Notes: a model not told the origin generated them from the sequence alone. Positions 1 through 8,323 are shown, numbered from the stretch's first letter. The stretch is DNA of 64,000 nucleotides from Miltoncostaea oceani (GCF_018141545.1 NZ_CP064356.1:806001-870000), one strand, 5' to 3'. Made by a program: numbers and translations.

Positions 1-2
1 TG

Positions 3-179
3 CAGCCCGTCTTCGCGGGCCTCGGGTACACGGCCGGCGACCTGCCGGTGGCCGAGGAGGCCGCCGCGAGCGCCCTCGCGCTGCCGATGCACCCGAACCT
101 CACGCGCGACGACGTCGCCGAGGTGGTCGCCGCCGCGAGCCTCGCCCTGGAGCGCGCCGGCGCCGCGTCGTCCCCGTAA
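3..179 (+). CDS. DegT/DnrJ/EryC1/StrS-type aminotransferase, C-terminal end only
   Basis: Only the last 58 codons are in the window; the stop is TAA at 177-179. The visible end reads QPVFAGLGYTAGDLPVAEE, then a stretch with LALPMHPNL about 30 residues before the end. That is the characteristic tail of PLP-dependent sugar aminotransferases of the DegT/DnrJ/EryC1/StrS family, which transaminate keto groups of nucleotide sugars. The fold-type I active-site lysine lies upstream and cannot be seen. The following genes (DUF354 protein and a nucleotide-sugar 4,6-dehydratase) support a surface-glycan or sugar-modification locus. The exact substrate cannot be told. Confidence 0.85.
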   Translation, partial: QPVFAGLGYTAGDLPVAEEAAASALALPMHPNLTRDDVAEVVAAASLALERAGAASSP

Positions 180-203
180 CCCGCGGCGCGAGGTGACCGG
201 CCC

Positions 204-1226
204 GTGAGGATCTGGGTCGACATCACCAACTCGCCGCACGCGGTCATCTTCCGCCCGCTGATCGCGCGCCTGCGCGACCGAGGTCACGAGGTGACGGTGA
301 CCGCCCGCGAGTTCGCCCAGACGATCGGGCTGCTCGACCGCTTCGGGATCGCCCACACCAGCATCGGCGCGCACGGCGGGGGCGCGCCGCGCGACAAGGC
401 CCGCGCGATGGCCGGGCGGTCGTCGGCGCTGGTGCGCTTCGCCCGCCGCGAGCGCTTCGACCTGGCCGTCGCCCACGGCAGCACCGACCAGCCGATCGCG
501 GCGCGCCTCGCGGGCACCCCCCAGGTCACGATGTTCGACTACGAGTACGCCACCGCGATGCACCACTGGAACGGCCGGTGGGCGACGCGGGTGCTGGTGC
601 CCGCCGCGATCCCCGAGGAGGCCCTCGCCCGCTACGGCATGCGGCCCCCGAAGCTGGTGCGCTACCCGGGGCTGAAGGAGGAGTACTACCTCGCCGACCA
701 CGCCGTCGACCCGGGCGTGGTGACCGAGCTGGGGCTCGACCCCGACGGCGTGATCGCGGTCCTGCGCCCGCCGCCCGAGGTCACGCTCTACCACCGCGGC
801 GCCTCGACCGACCTCTTCGCCGCGACCCTCGCCCGGCTGCTCGACGCGGCCCCCGGCGTGCAGACGGTGGTGCTGCCGCGCACCGCCGAGCAGCGCGCGT
901 CCCTGGAGGGGACCGCCGCGATCGTGCCGCCCGGGCCGATCGACGGGCCGAGCCTCGTGGCGGCCGCCGACCTCGTCGTCAGCGCCGGCGGGACGATGAA
1001 CCGCGAGGCCGCGGCCCTCGGCGTCCCCGCCTACACGCCGTTCGCCGCCCGCCTCGGCGCCGTCGACCGCGCCCTGATCGCCGACGGCCGCCTGCGGCGC
1101 CTCGAGGCCCCCGGCGACGTCGTGCTCGAGCGCCGCGCCCGCGGGGCGGCGCCGCCGCTGCGCGACCCCGAGATCCTGATCGACCTGATTCTCGGGGCCG
1201 TCCGGGGTAGAGTGGAGCCCTCGTGA
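204..1226 (+). CDS. DUF354 family protein (glycosyltransferase-B-like)
   Basis: 340 residues from GTG at 204, with a purine-rich GCGAGGTGA upstream as ribosome-binding site. The N-terminus MRIWVDITNSPHAVIFRPL and the later SAGGTMNREAAALGVPAY segment are hallmarks of DUF354 proteins. These resemble GT-B enzymes such as UDP-GlcNAc 2-epimerase and MurG-like transferases, but their reaction is not established. The Gly-rich SAGGTMNREAA segment would correspond to the nucleotide-sugar-binding loop. The stop overlaps the next start as GTGA, so it is translationally coupled to the dehydratase. Together with the aminotransferase upstream it probably serves nucleotide-sugar or cell-surface glycan synthesis. 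No signal peptide; cytoplasmic. Confidence 0.85.
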   Translation: MRIWVDITNSPHAVIFRPLIARLRDRGHEVTVTAREFAQTIGLLDRFGIAHTSIGAHGGGAPRDKARAMAGRSSALVRFARRERFDLAVAHGSTDQPIAARLAGTPQVTMFDYEYATAMHHWNGRWATRVLVPAAIPEEALARYGMRPPKLVRYPGLKEEYYLADHAVDPGVVTELGLDPDGVIAVLRPPPEVTLYHRGASTDLFAATLARLLDAAPGVQTVVLPRTAEQRASLEGTAAIVPPGPIDGPSLVAAADLVVSAGGTMNREAAALGVPAYTPFAARLGAVDRALIADGRLRRLEAPGDVVLERRARGAAPPLRDPEILIDLILGAVRGRVEPS

Positions 1227-3145
1227 GCCGTGCTCCACTCAACTGGAGCCCCCGGGCGTTCGCTCACCGTGCCGCGCAGATCGCGGTCGATACGGGGCTC
1301 GTCGTGGCCGCCTACTGGCTGGCCTTCTACTTCCGCTTCGACGGCAACGTCCCCGGTCGGTACGAGCGGCTGTTCGCCGCGACCGTCGGCATCGTGGTCG
1401 TCATCAAGCTGGCGACCTTCGTCGCGATGCGCTTCTACACCAAGTGGTGGCGCTTCACGAGCCTCCGCGACCTCCAGGCGATCGTCCTCGCCGCGGCGGT
1501 GTCGAGCCTGCTCGTCACGGCCGTCCTGTCGCAGTGGCGCCCCGGCGACGTCGTCCCGATCCCCCGCGGCGTCCTGCTCTTCGACCTGGTCCTGACGCTC
1601 ACCCTGATCGGCGGCGCCCGGTTCGCGGTGCGCAGCGTCATCGAGCGCCCCCCGCGCACGGAGCTGGTGTCGAGCGGCCGTGAGGTGCTGATCTGCGGCG
1701 CCGGCGACGCCGGCAACACGCTGCTGCGGGAGATGAAGCGCAACCGCGACCTCGGGTACACGCCCGTCGGCCTGATCGACGACGACCCCCGCAAGCGCCG
1801 CCTCCGCGTGCAGGGCACCCGGGTGCGCGGCACCCGCGCCGACCTGCCCCGCGTGCTGCGCGAGGTGCACGTCGACGAGGTCATCATCGCCATGCCGTCG
1901 GCGTCGGGGCGCACCCGCCAGGAGATCGTCGAGGTCTGCCGCCAGGCCGGCGTGAAGTGCACGACCCTGCCGGGCCTGCCGGAGCTGATCACCGGCGAGG
2001 TGGGCGTCAGCCTGCTGCGCGAGGTCCGCGTCGAGGACGTCCTCGGCCGCGCCCCCGTCGAGATCGACTTCGCCCGCGTCGCCCGTTACCTCAACGGCCG
2101 GTCGGTGCTCGTCACCGGCGCCGGCGGCTCCATCGGCCGCGAGCTGTGCCGCCAGGTCGCCGCGATCGGCGCCCGCCGCCTCGTGATGGTCGACCACGCC
2201 GAGAACAACCTCTTCGAGATCGACATGGCGCTGCGCGAGCGCGGCCACGCGGGGATGCTCGTCCCGGTCATCGCGGACTGCAAGGACGAGGTCGCGATGG
2301 AGCGCGTCTTCGCGACCGAGCGCCCCGAGATCGTGTTCCACGCCGCGGCGTACAAGCACGTGCCGATGATGGAGCTCAACCCGCTGCAGGCCGTGGCGAA
2401 CAACGCGATCGGCACGTCGGTGCTCGCGAACCTGTCGGAGCGCTTCGGCGTCGACCGGTTCTGCCTGATCTCGACCGACAAGGCCGTGGAGCCGAAGACC
2501 GTGATGGGCGCCTCGAAGGCGCTGGCCGAGCGCGTCATCGAGGCGCGCGGCGCCGGCGCCTCCCCGACGCGCTTCGCGGCCGTCCGGTTCGGCAACGTGC
2601 TCGGCAGCTCCGGCTCCGTGCTCCCGATCTTCCAGCGCCAGATCGAGCAGGGCGGGCCGGTGACGGTCACGCACGCCGAGATGACGCGCTTCTTCATGAC
2701 GATCCCCGAGGCGGTCCAGCTCGTGATCGAGGCGACCGGCATCGCCGACGGCGGTGACATCTTCGTCCTCGAGATGGGCGAGCCGGTCCGGATCATGGAC
2801 CTGGCCGAGCGCATGATCGAGCTGTCCGGGCACCGTCCCGGTCAGGACATCGCGATCGAGGTGGTGGGTATCCGACCCGGCGAGAAGCTCCACGAGGAGC
2901 TGTTCAACGTGGACGAGGAGGTGGTCTCGACGCGCTACGGCAAGATCCGCCGCGCGACCCGGCCCGCCTTCGACCCGGACGAGCTGCACCGCGGTCTCGC
3001 GGAGCTGCAGCGGCGCGTCCGGACCGGCCGGCCCGAGCCGGTGGTCGACGCCCTGTGGGCCGCACTGCGCGGCGGCAGGGGCGACGGCGCCGGCGGCGAA
3101 GGATCGATCCCGCACACCTCCACGACCACCGAGGAGCGTCCATGA
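1223..3145 (+). CDS. Membrane-anchored nucleotide-sugar 4,6-dehydratase/epimerase (FlaA1/WbpM/CapD type)
   Basis: 640 residues. Four hydrophobic segments occupy roughly residues 15-135. A CoA-binding-like Rossmann domain follows (VLICGAGDAGN, about 156-166), then the catalytic short-chain dehydrogenase domain with the NAD motif GAGGSIG at 299-305. The active-site segment STDKAVEPKTVMGASK (417-432) has Met428 where soluble epimerases have Tyr, four residues before Lys432. That substitution is normal for the large membrane-bound FlaA1/WbpM/PglF dehydratases, which make UDP-4-keto-6-deoxy sugars for surface glycans. Length matches the family. It overlaps the DUF354 gene (GTGA) and the next small gene (ATGA). 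Confidence 0.93.
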   Translation: MSRAPLNWSPRAFAHRAAQIAVDTGLVVAAYWLAFYFRFDGNVPGRYERLFAATVGIVVVIKLATFVAMRFYTKWWRFTSLRDLQAIVLAAAVSSLLVTAVLSQWRPGDVVPIPRGVLLFDLVLTLTLIGGARFAVRSVIERPPRTELVSSGREVLICGAGDAGNTLLREMKRNRDLGYTPVGLIDDDPRKRRLRVQGTRVRGTRADLPRVLREVHVDEVIIAMPSASGRTRQEIVEVCRQAGVKCTTLPGLPELITGEVGVSLLREVRVEDVLGRAPVEIDFARVARYLNGRSVLVTGAGGSIGRELCRQVAAIGARRLVMVDHAENNLFEIDMALRERGHAGMLVPVIADCKDEVAMERVFATERPEIVFHAAAYKHVPMMELNPLQAVANNAIGTSVLANLSERFGVDRFCLISTDKAVEPKTVMGASKALAERVIEARGAGASPTRFAAVRFGNVLGSSGSVLPIFQRQIEQGGPVTVTHAEMTRFFMTIPEAVQLVIEATGIADGGDIFVLEMGEPVRIMDLAERMIELSGHRPGQDIAIEVVGIRPGEKLHEELFNVDEEVVSTRYGKIRRATRPAFDPDELHRGLAELQRRVRTGRPEPVVDALWAALRGGRGDGAGGEGSIPHTSTTTEERP

Positions 3146-3339
3146 CCGTCATCACACTCACCGAGGCCGAGCGGCTCCCCGCCGGCGCCTCGCCGGTCGC
3201 TCCCTGGGGCCTGCTGTCGCGTGTCCACCGCCCGTGCCCCGACCACGCCGGCGAGTGCCGCTGCGTCGGCCGCAACGACGACGAGGGCGCCCTCGTCTTC
3301 TGGTGCGAGCGCGAGGAGCACCACTTCCGCGCACGCTAG
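3142..3339 (+). CDS. Small Cys/His-rich protein, 65 aa, unknown
   Basis: The ATG at 3142 overlaps the dehydratase stop as ATGA and is preceded by GAGGAGCGTC, so this is a coupled short gene and not a tail of the upstream frame. The second half contains C32-x2-H35-x3-C39-x-C41, C55 and paired H60-H61, a spacing that could bind a zinc ion. The end VFWCEREEHHFRAR is charged. No family is recognised. Its position at the 3' end of a sugar-biosynthesis operon suggests cotranscription, but the role is unknown. Confidence 0.7.
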   Translation: MTVITLTEAERLPAGASPVAPWGLLSRVHRPCPDHAGECRCVGRNDDEGALVFWCEREEHHFRAR

Positions 3340-3348
3340 GGGCGGGGC

Positions 3349-4011
3349 CTAGAGCGCCCGTCCCGAGGGGGCGGCGCCCGGGGTCCGCACCGGCCGCAGC
3401 CGGGACCACCCGGCGTGGACGATGAAGACCGTCCAGGCGGCGATGCCGACGAACTTCGCGCCGTCCTCGATCACGGAGTGCAGGGTCGTCTCCTCCTCGG
3501 CGAGGACGTCGGAGACGACCGAGACGGTGAAGGCGGCGAGCGACAGCGCGAGGATCGGCCACGCCGAGGTCGTCACGAACCGGCGCAGCGCGACGAGCAC
3601 CACGACGACGCCGAGCGCGTAGCCCGCGAGGATCGTGTCCTGGGCGATGCCGAGGACGTTCGGGCCGAACTGCTCGTGCAGCAGGAACAGGTCGTCGACC
3701 GCGAGGACGACGGTGACCGCGCCGAGCGCCAGCACCGCGCGACCGGCCCCGGTGTCGCCCTCGCGCCAGAGCAGGGGGCCGAGGAGGGCGGCGGCCGTCG
3801 CGCCCGTCCACCAGACCAGCACGCCCATGTTCGAGAACACGCCGGCGTGGGCGGGTCCGTCGGCGGCGACGACGGGGTCCGCGGCGACGGTGCGGAACGA
3901 GATGCCCCGGGCCTCGGTGACCAGCCAGACGACGCCGACGACGGCCGCGGCGCCGAGGGCGACCAGCGCGGCGGCCAGGAACGCGCGGCCGGTTCGGGGG
4001 GGACGGGACAC
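3349..4011 (-). CDS. Multi-pass membrane protein, unknown
   Basis: 220 residues from GTG at 4011. About six hydrophobic segments are visible (near residues 10-30, 60-78, 90-108, 125-142, 150-168 and 185-205). Conserved-looking polar features lie at the membrane edges: DDLFLLHEQFG near 105, SDVLAEEETTLHSVIEDGAK near 165-185. The repeated acidic and histidine residues beside membrane segments are reminiscent of hydrolase-type membrane families such as CREST/ceramidase-like proteins, but this is only a resemblance. A TACCCT -10-like box lies 8 bases before the start, with a perfect 8-2-8 palindrome directly upstream, so the gene appears to be regulated alone. Confidence 0.75.
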   Translation of the reverse strand: MSRPPRTGRAFLAAALVALGAAAVVGVVWLVTEARGISFRTVAADPVVAADGPAHAGVFSNMGVLVWWTGATAAALLGPLLWREGDTGAGRAVLALGAVTVVLAVDDLFLLHEQFGPNVLGIAQDTILAGYALGVVVVLVALRRFVTTSAWPILALSLAAFTVSVVSDVLAEEETTLHSVIEDGAKFVGIAAWTVFIVHAGWSRLRPVRTPGAAPSGRAL

Positions 4012-4025
4012 CGCCGGGGAGGGTA

Positions 4026-4043
4026 TGTGACAGCACTGTCACA
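4026..4043. promoter_or_regulatory. Perfect 18-bp inverted repeat, probable operator
   Basis: TGTGACAG-CA-CTGTCACA: two perfect 8-base arms around a 2-base centre. It abuts the TACCCT box (complement of 4020-4025) that precedes the minus-strand membrane protein gene starting at 4011. Bound repressor would cover the -10/-35 spacer. The shape suits a TetR-, GntR- or MarR-type dimer. No regulator gene for it can be named. Confidence 0.7.
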
Positions 4044-4072
4044 AACCAACCGCCCGGTGGGGCGGGATGGAC

Positions 4073-4489
4073 CTACCCGGAGGTGTGGGTGAAGGGCAGC
4101 TTCACGTGGTGCGCGGTGCGGGCCTCGATGACGTACACCACGGTCTGGGGGCTGCGCCACGGGAACGGCTCGCCCGTGTACGTCCGGGACAGCTCGTCGG
4201 CGATGTCGAGGGCCGCGTCGCCGTCGATGCGGCCGACGACGCGCCCCCGGACGTCGCACTGCCGGTAGGGGTCGTCGATGTCGACGGCCGACAGCGCGAC
4301 GCGCGCGTCGCGCTCCAGGTTGCGGGCCTTGCGGCTCGTCGTCTGCGTGAACAGCACGAGGCGGTCGTCGTCGCGCACGCCGATCCAGACGGGAACCGAG
4401 TGCGGTGACCCGTCGGGGAGGATCGTCGCGAGGTGGGCGAACGCCCGGCCCCGCAGGACGTCGCGGACGTCGTCGGGGAGCGCGGTCAC
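4073..4489 (-). CDS. PPOX-class (pyridoxamine 5'-phosphate oxidase fold) flavin/F420-dependent protein
   Basis: 138 residues with the split-barrel signature: FAHLATILPDGSPHSVPVWI near the N-terminus, then DRLVLFTQTTSRKARNLERD and VALSAVDIDDPYR. This matches the PPOX/TIGR03618-like small oxidoreductases of actinobacteria, many of which bind F420 or FMN and reduce or sequester small substrates. GTG at 4489 overlaps the HxlR stop (4486-4488) as GTGA, which fixes the start and makes the two genes one operon. The HxlR protein next to it probably controls it. The cofactor cannot be decided from the sequence alone. Confidence 0.88.
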   Translation of the reverse strand: MTALPDDVRDVLRGRAFAHLATILPDGSPHSVPVWIGVRDDDRLVLFTQTTSRKARNLERDARVALSAVDIDDPYRQCDVRGRVVGRIDGDAALDIADELSRTYTGEPFPWRSPQTVVYVIEARTAHHVKLPFTHTSG

Positions 4490-4836
4490 CGGGCGCCCCC
4501 CGGCGGGGCCGGCGCGGCGTCGTCGTCCCACGCGGCGACCCACGCCTCGATCTCGCGGACGACGCGGGTGAGCGCCTGCCCCTTCTCGGTGAGGCGGTAC
4601 TCGACCGCGCCGCCGCCGAGCTCGCGGCGCTCCATGAGCCCCGCGGCCTCCAGCTCGCGGAGGCGCTCGGCCAGCAGGCGGGCCGAGAGCCCCTCCACCG
4701 ACCCGCGGATCTCGGTGAACCGGGCGGGGCCCTCCATGGCGGCCCGGATCACCGCCGCGCTCCAGCGGCGGCCGAGGAGCTCGGCCGCGCGCTGGTAGCG
4801 GTGGCAGACCGGAGTCAGGTGACGGCAGTCGTCCAT
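4486..4836 (-). CDS. HxlR family winged-helix transcriptional regulator
   Basis: 116 residues. The N-terminal Cys-bearing MDDCRHLTPVCHRY is followed by the family core LLGRRWSAAVIRAAMEGPARFTEI and LSARLLAERLRELEAAGLMERR, then the wing VEYRLTEKGQAL. HxlR proteins are dimeric activators or repressors that often sense electrophiles or redox state through cysteines; C4 and C11 could serve here. TAGTCT ends 7 bases before the ATG, with no Shine-Dalgarno site, implying a leaderless mRNA. It is the first gene of the HxlR-PPOX pair. Confidence 0.93.
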   Translation of the reverse strand: MDDCRHLTPVCHRYQRAAELLGRRWSAAVIRAAMEGPARFTEIRGSVEGLSARLLAERLRELEAAGLMERRELGGGAVEYRLTEKGQALTRVVREIEAWVAAWDDDAAPAPPGGAR

Positions 4837-4858
4837 CGTCCGGAGACTAACGCCGGCC

Positions 4859-7189
4859 CTACGCCGCGATCGACTCGTGGCGGTCGTGGGCGGGCTCGAG
4901 CGCGATGTCCAGGACCTCCCGGATCGTGAGGACCGGGTGCACGGTCACCTGCTCCAGGATCTCCGCCGGGACGTCGTCCAGGTCGCGGCGGTTGCGCTCC
5001 GGGATGATCACGTCCGTCAGCCCGGCCCGGTGGGCGGCGAGCACCTTCTGCTTCAGGCCGCCGATCGGGAGCACGCGGCCCTGCAGCGTCACCTCGCCGG
5101 TCATCCCGACGTTCGGCCGCACCGCGCGCCCGGAGGCGAGCGAGGCGATCGCGGTGATCATGGTGACGCCCGCCGACGGCCCGTCCTTCGGGATCGCGCC
5201 CGCCGGGACGTGCACGTGGACCTCCTTGCCCGCGAGGTCGGCGGGGTGGATGCCGACCTCCGTGCCGTGCGCCCGCGTCCACGAGAGCGCGATCCGCGCG
5301 GACTCGCGCATCACGTCGCCGAGCTGCCCGGTGAGCACGAGGCGCTCCCCGGGGCCGTCCGCCGTCATGGCGCTCGCCTCGACGAACAGCACGTCGCCGC
5401 CCGTCCCCGTGACCGCGAGGCCGGTCGCGACGCCCGGGATCGCCGTGCGCTCGGCCGCCTCGTGGTGGAACCGCGGCCGCCCGAGGGCGTCGTGGAGGTC
5501 GCCGGGTCCGATGGTGATCGGCCCCTCCGCCCCCTCCGCCACGCGGCGCGCCGCCTTGCGCAGCACCTTGCCGAGCTCCCGCTCGAGCGACCGCACCCCC
5601 GCCTCGCGGGTGTAGTCGCCGATGACGGCGCGCAGGGCGTCGTCGTCGACGGTGACCTCGTCCTCGCGCAGGCCGTTGCGCTCCACCTGGCGCGGCAGGA
5701 GGTAGCCGCGGGCGATCTGCAGCTTCTCGTCCTCGGTGTAGCCGTCGAGCGCGATGACCTCCATGCGGTCGAGCAGCGGGCCGGGGATGGTGTCGGCGAC
5801 GTTCGCGGTGGCGATGAACAGGACCTCGGAGAGGTCGAGCTCCACGTCGAGGTAGTGGTCGCGGAAGCTGTGGTTCTGGGCGGGGTCGAGCACCTCGAGC
5901 AGGGCCGACGACGGGTCGCCGCGCCAGTCGGCGCCGACCTTGTCGATCTCGTCGAGCATGATCACGGGGTTCATCGTCCCGGCCTCGCGGAGGGCCCGGA
6001 CGAGGCGGCCCGGCAGCGCGCCGACGTAGGTGCGCCGGTGCCCGCGGACCTCGGCCTCGTCGCGGATGCCGCCGAGGCTGATGCGCGCGAACTCGCGTCC
6101 GAGGGCCTTCGCCACGGACTGGCCGAGCGACGTCTTGCCGGTCCCCGGGGGGCCGACCAGCGTCAGGATGACGCCGCTGCGCCCCTCGTCCATCCCGCGC
6201 TCGCGGCGCAGGCGCCGGACGGACAGGTACTCGAGGATCCGCTCCTTGATGTCCTGCAGGCCGGCGTGGTCGGCGTCGAGCACCTCCCGCGCGCCGGCGA
6301 CGTCGAGCTCCTCCTCGGAGCGGGTGCCCCACGGCAGTGAGACCATCCACTCGAGGTAGGTCCGGATCATCCCGGCCTCGGCGCCCTCGGGCTGCCGCTC
6401 CAGGCGCGCGAGCTCGCGCTCGGCCTCCTTCCGGGCGGCGTCCGGCATGGCGGACGCGGCGATCCGCTCCGACCAGTCGTCGCCGTCCTCGGGGTCCTCG
6501 CCGAGCTCCTTGCGGATGGCCGAGAGCTGCCGGCGCAGCAGCATCTCGCGCTGGCTCTTGTCGAGGCCGTCGGTGACGTCCTCGCGGATGCGCCGGCGCA
6601 GGCCGGCGTCGGCGAGGCGCTCGCGCTGGGCGTCGATGGCGAGGCGCAGGCGCGCGACGACGTCGACGGTGCCGAGCAGTTCCGCCTTCGTGGTGAGGGG
6701 GATCTCCGGCGCGTAGCCGGCGGTGTCCGCGAGTCGGCCGGGGTGGCTGATGCCGGCGAGGAAGTGCGCGACGCGCACCCGGTCGCCGCGGAGGTCGGCG
6801 ACCTCCTCCACGACCGCGCGGTACTCGCGTGCCAGCGCGGCGGCCTCGGGGCCGGGGTCGTCCGGGTCGGGACGCTCGACGGCGCTGACACGAAGGCCGG
6901 ACTCGCCGCCGATCGCCGGGCCGAGCTCGGCGCGGTGGACCGCCTCGATGGCGACGCCGCGGGTGCCGTCGGGCAGCGTGACCTCACCGACGATGGTGGC
7001 CACCACGCCGTGTGACATGAACCGCCCGTCGATGCGCGGCACGAGCAGGAAGCGGCCGTCCACGGCGCCGTCGAGCGCCTCGGCCTGGTCGTCGGAGGTG
7101 ACGGGGAAGGTGACGCTCGTGCCGGGGAGCACCACGGCGTCGTCGAGGGGGAGGACCGGGAGGATGATGCTCTGGTCGTCCTGGTTCAT
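4859..7189 (-). CDS. lon: ATP-dependent protease Lon
   Basis: 776 residues, normal for Lon. The N-terminal LAN domain covers roughly 8-200 (starting ILPVLPLDDAVVLPG). The AAA+ domain has Walker A GPPGTGKT at 346-353 and Walker B VIMLDEIDK at 409-417. The C-terminal protease has the Ser-Lys dyad, S672 in KDGPSAG and K715 in GLKQK, 43 residues apart as in E. coli Lon. It degrades damaged and regulatory proteins in the cytoplasm. ATG at 7189 has CAGGAG about 10 bases upstream. The leader between 7190 and 7267 carries two spaced inverted repeats that probably bind its regulator. Confidence 0.97.
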   Translation of the reverse strand: MNQDDQSIILPVLPLDDAVVLPGTSVTFPVTSDDQAEALDGAVDGRFLLVPRIDGRFMSHGVVATIVGEVTLPDGTRGVAIEAVHRAELGPAIGGESGLRVSAVERPDPDDPGPEAAALAREYRAVVEEVADLRGDRVRVAHFLAGISHPGRLADTAGYAPEIPLTTKAELLGTVDVVARLRLAIDAQRERLADAGLRRRIREDVTDGLDKSQREMLLRRQLSAIRKELGEDPEDGDDWSERIAASAMPDAARKEAERELARLERQPEGAEAGMIRTYLEWMVSLPWGTRSEEELDVAGAREVLDADHAGLQDIKERILEYLSVRRLRRERGMDEGRSGVILTLVGPPGTGKTSLGQSVAKALGREFARISLGGIRDEAEVRGHRRTYVGALPGRLVRALREAGTMNPVIMLDEIDKVGADWRGDPSSALLEVLDPAQNHSFRDHYLDVELDLSEVLFIATANVADTIPGPLLDRMEVIALDGYTEDEKLQIARGYLLPRQVERNGLREDEVTVDDDALRAVIGDYTREAGVRSLERELGKVLRKAARRVAEGAEGPITIGPGDLHDALGRPRFHHEAAERTAIPGVATGLAVTGTGGDVLFVEASAMTADGPGERLVLTGQLGDVMRESARIALSWTRAHGTEVGIHPADLAGKEVHVHVPAGAIPKDGPSAGVTMITAIASLASGRAVRPNVGMTGEVTLQGRVLPIGGLKQKVLAAHRAGLTDVIIPERNRRDLDDVPAEILEQVTVHPVLTIREVLDIALEPAHDRHESIAA

Positions 7190-7217
7190 CGGGGCGGCTC
7201 CTGGGGTGTGGGGTGCG

Positions 7218-7267
7218 GTGGTTACTCGGTGTAACCACGGCCGGCCAGGAGATTACTACTCGTAACC
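7218..7267. promoter_or_regulatory. Twin inverted-repeat operator upstream of lon
   Basis: Site 1 (7218-7238) is GTGGTTAC-N5-GTAACCAC with perfect 8-base arms. Site 2 (7251-7267) is GATTAC-N5-GTAACC with one arm mismatch. Their centres are 31 bp apart, close to three helical turns, so two dimers would sit on the same face. The sites lie 29-78 bp before the lon ATG. They match neither the ClgR motif (CGC-N5-GCG core) nor the HspR HAIR motif known from other actinobacteria. Confidence 0.7.
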
Positions 7268-7344
7268 GCCGGGCGCCCCGGCCCCCCGCGCCACCGGGAG
7301 ACCCCGCCGCGCGGCGTCGTGGAGGGCCCCCGCCGGGGCACCGC

Positions 7345-7350
7345 TAGGAT
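7345..7350 (+). promoter_or_regulatory. -10 box TAGGAT, leaderless LysR-type gene
   Basis: TAGGAT is followed by exactly 6 bases and then the GTG at 7357. No Shine-Dalgarno site separates them. Transcription would start at or next to the start codon. Confidence 0.6.
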
Positions 7351-7356
7351 CCGCGC

Positions 7357-8277
7357 GTGGACCTCCGCCAGCTCCTGACGTTCCGCACCGTCGTCGACAA
7401 GGGGTCGTTCTCCCAGGCGGCGGAGGAGCTCGAGGTGTCGCAGCCCGCCGTGTCGTTCCAGATCCGGGCCCTCGAGGAGCGCCTCGGCCACCGGCTGCTC
7501 GACCGCAGCGGCCGCCGCGTCGCCGTGACCGAGGCCGGCGAGGTCGTCTATCGCTACGCCCGCCGCATGATCGGCCTCGAGGCGGAGCTCGAGCGGGAGA
7601 TGGGGGAGATCGGGACGCGCGTCGCCGGCCCCCTCGTGCTCGGCTCGTCCACCGGGCCCGGCGAGGTGCTGCTCCCCCGCCTGCTCGGCGCGTTCCACCG
7701 CGCCCACCCCGACGTCCGCGTCAGCCTCGCGGTGAGCGACACCCAGACGGTCTGCGAGCGCGTCCTCGACGACGAGCTGGAGCTCGGCGTCGTCGGCGCC
7801 GCCCGGCCCCAGCGCGGCCTCGTGTTCGAGCCGTTCGTCCGCGACGAGCTCGTCGCGATCGTCCCCCCCGCGCACCCCTTCGCGACCCGCGGGTCCGTGA
7901 CCCTGGAGGAGCTCGTCGCCGAGCCGATGCTGATCCAGCAGGAGGGCTCCGGGGTCCGTTCGGTCGTGGAGGCGGCGATGCGCGAGGGCGGCCTGCGGGA
8001 CCGCGACCTGCACGTCGCGATGGAGCTCGGCCTGCAGCAGTCGGTCAAGGCCGCCGTGCTCGACGGCTTCGGCATCACCGTCATCTCCAGCCTCGCCGTC
8101 GAGCGGGAGGTCGCCGAGGGGAGCCTCGTCGCGTTGCGCCTCGAGGGTCCCGGGCTCGAACGCCACTTCTTCGCGGTCCGCCACGCCGGCCGGACCCCGA
8201 AGCGCGTCACCGCGGCGTTCGTCGAGTTCGCCCGCGCGGAGCTCGGCGACATGGCCGCCACCGTGCCCCCCTCATAA
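7357..8277 (+). CDS. LysR family transcriptional regulator, CysB/CysL-like
   Basis: 306 residues. Winged helix at 1-60: MDLRQLLTFRTVVDKGSFSQAAEELEVSQPAVSFQIRALEERLG, split here only by its obvious family pattern. A linker helix and a periplasmic-binding-type effector domain follow (from about 90; LVLGSSTGPGEVLLPRLL). The effector pocket segment LLIQQEGSGVRS is like those of regulators sensing small anionic ligands. It stands 46 bp before, and in the same direction as, the flavoprotein-ComA-sat operon, so it is the likely regulator of sulfur assimilation genes. The GTG start is set by the TAGGAT box 6 bases upstream. Confidence 0.93.
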   Translation: MDLRQLLTFRTVVDKGSFSQAAEELEVSQPAVSFQIRALEERLGHRLLDRSGRRVAVTEAGEVVYRYARRMIGLEAELEREMGEIGTRVAGPLVLGSSTGPGEVLLPRLLGAFHRAHPDVRVSLAVSDTQTVCERVLDDELELGVVGAARPQRGLVFEPFVRDELVAIVPPAHPFATRGSVTLEELVAEPMLIQQEGSGVRSVVEAAMREGGLRDRDLHVAMELGLQQSVKAAVLDGFGITVISSLAVEREVAEGSLVALRLEGPGLERHFFAVRHAGRTPKRVTAAFVEFARAELGDMAATVPPS

Positions 8278-8287
8278 CGTCGCCTTA

Positions 8288-8317
8288 TTGGAAGCATCGG
8301 ACGGCGTGGAGTAGGGT
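8288..8317 (+). promoter_or_regulatory. Promoter of the flavoprotein-ComA-sat operon
   Basis: TTGGAA (8288-8293), 18-bp spacer, TAGGGT (8312-8317), then 6 bases to GTG at 8324. Both hexamers are present with acceptable spacing, and the transcript would be leaderless. Confidence 0.65.
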
Positions 8318-8323
8318 CGGGCG

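Noticed and set aside
4026-4043. CRP/FNR-type site
   Set aside because: TGTGA and TCACA are separated by 8 bases, not 6, and a perfect 8-2-8 palindrome fits other dimeric repressors better.
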